DNA of 17,675 nucleotides from Acetobacteraceae bacterium (GTDB lineage: Bacteria > Pseudomonadota > Alphaproteobacteria > Acetobacterales > Acetobacteraceae), in NCBI GenBank assembly GCA_014377905.1, contig JACMOQ010000554.1, positions 1 to 17,675 on the forward strand. Reading direction: 5' to 3'. This document shows positions 14,411 to 17,675 of this stretch, piece after piece. The position numbers and the translations under genes were made by a program. The notes below the pieces were generated by a model. The model had not been told where the DNA came from. It saw nothing but the letters and a program-made list of their open reading frames with translations, and ran no database searches. The stretch's first letter is position 1; every line of letters begins with the position of its first letter.

Positions 14411-15161
14411 TGACCAAAGCGTGCTTGAGGCTCCAGACTGCGTCCATGTATTGGCGGGTTTGGTTGTCGGCGACTAGCAGGTTTTCCTGTGTAAGCCTGC
14501 GGAAAGTTTCCGAGCGCGGCCACCATCTTGGCGGATAGCCACGCCCGTTACGGCCAACGATCTGGACGTCGAGGCCGCGGCGCAGGACCTCATTGGTTAG
14601 GCTTTGCGGGCCGCTTTCGAACAGATATGCGTCGAGTTTTTGGGAAAATTGCATTTCGCCCGCGATTTCAAGCAACAGCTGACGGCGGATCATGAAGGCA
14701 TTCGAGCGCAGATGCACGTTCGGAAAAATGGCGAATCTCGAATCCATTCCTGACAGGCTTTCGAAAGACCCGGTTGCGCCGACCATTCCGATTTTGGGCT
14801 GCGCCAGATTGATCGCTAACTTCAACAACCAGTTCGCGCTGAGGATCTCCGAATTGGTGTTAAGAAAGCAAATCACATCTTCGGAAATAGTATCCGCAGC
14901 TGCGAGATAAGCACCGATATCAAAGCCGTCATCAGTAGTCTCGATAGTTGCGGCGCCAACACCAGCAAACTGTTCCCTGGCGTTGTCGAGCGCGACCTGC
15001 GACGAAAATCCCTTATACACGATGTAAAGCTTGTGCTTGTGCCCTGCCGGGCAAGCGCGATAAGACGCCAAAAAACGGTTGAAGGCAAAACTCCGATCGT
15101 CATCAGCGCCGCGCGCCAGATAGACAACCGCAATTGGTTCATCGATGGCGCGCAAAAACAT
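14361..15161 (-). CDS. Glycosyltransferase-like protein (GT-A fold, RgpF/GT2-like)
   Basis: A 266-residue protein. GFDIGAYLAAADTISEDVIC (79-98) followed by FLNTNSEILSANWLLKL resembles the core of rhamnan-synthesis-F-like and GT2 proteins, where a strand ends in the metal site and a helix follows. VGATGSFESL and NAFMIRRQLLLEI match the acceptor-side text of such proteins. In the place of the usual Asp pair it reads NTNSE, so the classical DxD is absent. It starts six bases after the stop of the large GT gene upstream, on the same strand, so the two form an operon. AAGGGGA sits almost against the ATG; a TTG two codons on would have better spacing, so the exact start is uncertain. Its 3' end overlaps the plus-strand GT by 50 bases. 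The fold assignment is moderate; the reaction is unknown. Confidence 0.65.
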   Translation of the reverse strand: MFLRAIDEPIAVVYLARGADDDRSFAFNRFLASYRACPAGHKHKLYIVYKGFSSQVALDNAREQFAGVGAATIETTDDGFDIGAYLAAADTISEDVICFLNTNSEILSANWLLKLAINLAQPKIGMVGATGSFESLSGMDSRFAIFPNVHLRSNAFMIRRQLLLEIAGEMQFSQKLDAYLFESGPQSLTNEVLRRGLDVQIVGRNGRGYPPRWWPRSETFRRLTQENLLVADNQTRQYMDAVWSLKHALVINTWGPFVDPRVALPA

Positions 15162-15167
15162 TCCCCT

Positions 15168-17675
15168 TCACAGAACCGGTTTGTTAACAACAGGCACGAA
15201 GGTCGGCGGTGCAATTTCAAGGCATTGCTCGTTGTAAAATGGATCGACACATACCTCATGCGCCCATTGCGACTGGTAGTAATCAAGTTCTGCCATCACC
15301 AGCCTCGGAATTCGCGACTGACTTTCGAAATGAATAAGCTCGGCATGCGGGGTGTAGACGATGGTCAACCCGAGCTTGCGCACCTTCTGGCAGAAATCCA
15401 CATCGTTAAAGCTTTCTGCCAGAAACTCTGTGTAGCCGCCGACTGCCTGGTAGATTTCGCGGCGCGCCATCATGACAGCGCCAGTTACGGCAGAATAATT
15501 ATGCACGCCATTGATGCTGGCAAAATATCCGGCCGCGCTCCGGCCAGCGTTGCGGGAAACATGATCCGGATTACCAAAATTATGCACCACCCCGGCATGC
15601 TGCAAACTGTCATCAGGATAGCATAATTTTGCACCGACAACGCCAACATGCGGCTTTTCGAAATGTTCGAGCAGGCGCTCAATCCAGTCCGGCGAGATAA
15701 TTTCAATATCGTCATTCATCAGCAGCAGATACTCGCCCGTTGCGGCTGCGGCACCGATATTGAGCTTTCGTGCCACGTTAAAAACAGGTTCATCGAAGGT
15801 GATGAGACGGCACCCAAGACGTTCAACTTCCTGCTTCTGCGCATCCTCAAGGTCACCATTATCTACGATGATGATCTCGAAATTCCGGTAAGTGGATTGC
15901 AGGTTGATTCCTGTCAAACAATTGAGCAGGAAGTCGAGGGTTTTGCCGCGATGCTGGATTTTCTTCCCCGCGGTCGGTATCACGATGGATACCAGCGGCA
16001 TGGTGCGCCGATTAATTCGGACCTCGTTCCCGACTGAATAATTGGCAAGCGGACGCACGACACCGTCACGCCCGGTGCGCGCCAAACGTGCGGTCAAAGC
16101 TGCGCATTCAATGGCTTTTTCGACAGGATTACTGGCCAGCGAGGTTTCGGATCGGTGGCACAGAACTTTCCTGATTGATGCGATATTCTGATGGCGCTCG
16201 GTGAATTTAAGCACAAAGCCGTAATAGCCGGCGCCAAACATCTCATTGATGTCCGAATGGCGGCGGAAGCATGCTGGGTAGCCAACATAGTTGAAGGTTT
16301 CGAGGTAGTCCGGGCTCCAGCCAGGTTTATGAAATGGTTGGTCATAGATGCCATCCGGCCGCAATCGGTCCTCGTCAGCATAAATCAGATCGAGGTTAGG
16401 GTGCATGTTCAAGCGATTGGCAAATTCATACAATGCAGCAGGATGCAGTATGTCTCCCGCACGCACGACGACAATGTAATCGCCTGACGATTGTTCACTC
16501 GACAAAGGCCAGTATTCCGACGTCGCTTCATTCATCGTCCAGTGCGGGTACATCTGCGCTTCGATGGAGGCTATCGTCGGTTGGGCTGACAACCCCGCAT
16601 AATGTTCAAGCATGATGCTAAAATTCGGCTTGATGGTCATCACGGAAATGTGTTTCCGTAACTCTGAAAGTTCGTCAGTGTACAGTTGGAATTGATTTTT
16701 TGTCCAAGCATTGTAGTCGTGCCGAAGTTCTAGATATTCATCGACATGAATGCCGCGTTCAGCAACGATTTTATGATCATTGTTGCGGATCGTAATGACA
16801 TGAGGCCCGTCCGCCAATGCTAGCGGGCTGACCGCGCGATGCAGGCCGGTTACCGGGTCGTATTTTGCCTGAACACTACATAGCGGCGGGGCAAAATTTT
16901 CCGCGGCATTAAAGGCCTGCCACGCAACAAACCCAACCTCGATATCAGCGATATCTCGGTAGCGGATTTCGACGACGGGATGGGCGCCCGTGACCGCCCA
17001 ATCAGCGGGCGCGACAATCTCGGGCGTCGCATCCCGTGCCAGACGGTCGTCAATAATCTGAATGCCTGTGATTGCCAAAACGTCGCCGGTCTGCGCGTGG
17101 CTGATTTCGACCAGATACGCCCCGCGCGCCAGCGGTAGCGGTGCGCGTGCAGCCCACATGCATCCCGCTGGGTCCTGGGCCTGCATTGGTGTCACGGCGA
17201 CCAGACCGGAACAGTTGCCCCCACCTTCTCGCATCGACACAAGGCGCCAGCTGGCAACCAAGTTGAGCGCGGTTGATGGTGGGCCGGTTTCGATGACGAC
17301 CGTCGCTTGGCATGCGACATCCGCCCAACGCGTCGGAGACCTTATGGTGACCTGCGGCTGGTGTCGATCGTTGACCGCGATCACCCCCACATCGCCCCGC
17401 CACTGCGCCTCCAGCAGTGCGCCTGCTGTGATATCATCAATGCTCCAGCCAAAGACCAAGAGTTCGTTTTGCGCCGGTTTGCAGGTGGCATCGAGAGCAA
17501 TCGCGGTCAGATAGGCTCCCGTCGCGGCATCGCGGCGACCCTGAAGCTTCAGGGCGTGCCCGAGCTGGAGATGGGTGTCGGCACTGGCGGGGTCGAATTG
17601 AAGCGATGCCCGGTAGGCTTCCACAGCCGCGTTGATATCGCCTGACTCCTTAAGCGCGTGGCCATATTGGACCAG
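15168..17675 (-). CDS. Large TPR + tandem GT2 glycosyltransferase (N-terminus beyond right edge)
   Basis: The minus-strand frame is open to the window edge: 835 residues are visible and the start is missing. Counting from the edge, residues 1-75 are TPR repeats (YGHALKESGDINAAVEAYRA, then LQLGHALKLQGRRDAATGAY). About 95-310 is a beta-rich, Trp-containing region with two similar halves and no known catalytic motif. About 345-540 is a first GT-A domain with LIYADEDRLRPDG and FHKPGWSPDYL, but VRAGDIL stands where such domains usually carry a DD or DxD. About 559-815 is a complete GT2 domain: PLVSIVIPTAG, IIIVDNGD, LLMNDDIEI (Asp655-Asp656), LCYPDDSLQHAGVV and ESFNDVDFCQKV. It is a paralogue of the 12305 gene with an extra beta-rich insert. 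Tandem GT2 proteins of this kind assemble polysaccharides or glycan chains. Base composition shifts sharply within the gene near 16800. Confidence 0.85.
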   Translation of the reverse strand: MVQYGHALKESGDINAAVEAYRASLQFDPASADTHLQLGHALKLQGRRDAATGAYLTAIALDATCKPAQNELLVFGWSIDDITAGALLEAQWRGDVGVIAVNDRHQPQVTIRSPTRWADVACQATVVIETGPPSTALNLVASWRLVSMREGGGNCSGLVAVTPMQAQDPAGCMWAARAPLPLARGAYLVEISHAQTGDVLAITGIQIIDDRLARDATPEIVAPADWAVTGAHPVVEIRYRDIADIEVGFVAWQAFNAAENFAPPLCSVQAKYDPVTGLHRAVSPLALADGPHVITIRNNDHKIVAERGIHVDEYLELRHDYNAWTKNQFQLYTDELSELRKHISVMTIKPNFSIMLEHYAGLSAQPTIASIEAQMYPHWTMNEATSEYWPLSSEQSSGDYIVVVRAGDILHPAALYEFANRLNMHPNLDLIYADEDRLRPDGIYDQPFHKPGWSPDYLETFNYVGYPACFRRHSDINEMFGAGYYGFVLKFTERHQNIASIRKVLCHRSETSLASNPVEKAIECAALTARLARTGRDGVVRPLANYSVGNEVRINRRTMPLVSIVIPTAGKKIQHRGKTLDFLLNCLTGINLQSTYRNFEIIIVDNGDLEDAQKQEVERLGCRLITFDEPVFNVARKLNIGAAAATGEYLLLMNDDIEIISPDWIERLLEHFEKPHVGVVGAKLCYPDDSLQHAGVVHNFGNPDHVSRNAGRSAAGYFASINGVHNYSAVTGAVMMARREIYQAVGGYTEFLAESFNDVDFCQKVRKLGLTIVYTPHAELIHFESQSRIPRLVMAELDYYQSQWAHEVCVDPFYNEQCLEIAPPTFVPVVNKPVL

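Overview
The window looks like a chromosomal segment of a GC-rich alphaproteobacterium, possibly Rhodospirillales or Acetobacteraceae. The grounds are the high GC of most genes, twin-arginine-type signal peptides on both periplasmic binding proteins, a fused LivM-LivG protein and GTG/TTG starts with ATGA/GTGA overlaps. The lineage is an inference; there is no rRNA or marker gene to prove it. No tRNA, rRNA, CRISPR array, transposase or phage gene was found.

Layout. (1) 1-1198, minus: a sulfotransferase-family gene followed by a GMC oxidoreductase that runs off the left edge; they overlap by 4 bases. (2) 1433-4393: parts of a carbohydrate-type ABC importer. The binding protein is on the plus strand, and two permeases (MalG-like and MalF-like) are on the minus strand, converging on it across a hairpin. 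No ATPase for this importer lies in the window. A 354-base gene-free stretch (4394-4747) holds the promoter side of the permease operon and several dyads. (3) 4748-6547, minus: an ABC-F ATPase of the Uup type. (4) 6737-12200, plus: a branched-chain amino acid (Liv/HAAT) importer operon, livK - large nested hairpin - livH - livM/livG fusion - livF, with a small CX5R phosphatase-like gene coupled to livF by a GTGA overlap. (5) 12305-17675: a glycosyltransferase island. A TPR + GT2 protein (plus) converges on a GT-like protein and a very large TPR + beta-rich + tandem GT2 protein (both minus); the last is cut by the right edge.

How the genes work together. LivK should capture amino acids or amides in the periplasm, LivH and the LivM part form the channel, and the LivG part and LivF power it. 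The hairpin after livK fits the common pattern of high binding protein and lower permease expression. The sugar-type binding protein and permeases probably form one importer that borrows an ATPase encoded elsewhere. The glycosyltransferases probably build or decorate a surface polysaccharide or glycoprotein; the acceptor cannot be read from the sequence.

Most unusual points: the two TPR-GT2 paralogues with degenerate first GT domains arranged tail to tail; a sharp composition change inside the larger one at a domain boundary; the roughly 100-base nested palindrome between livK and livH; and the phosphatase-like gene in the liv operon.
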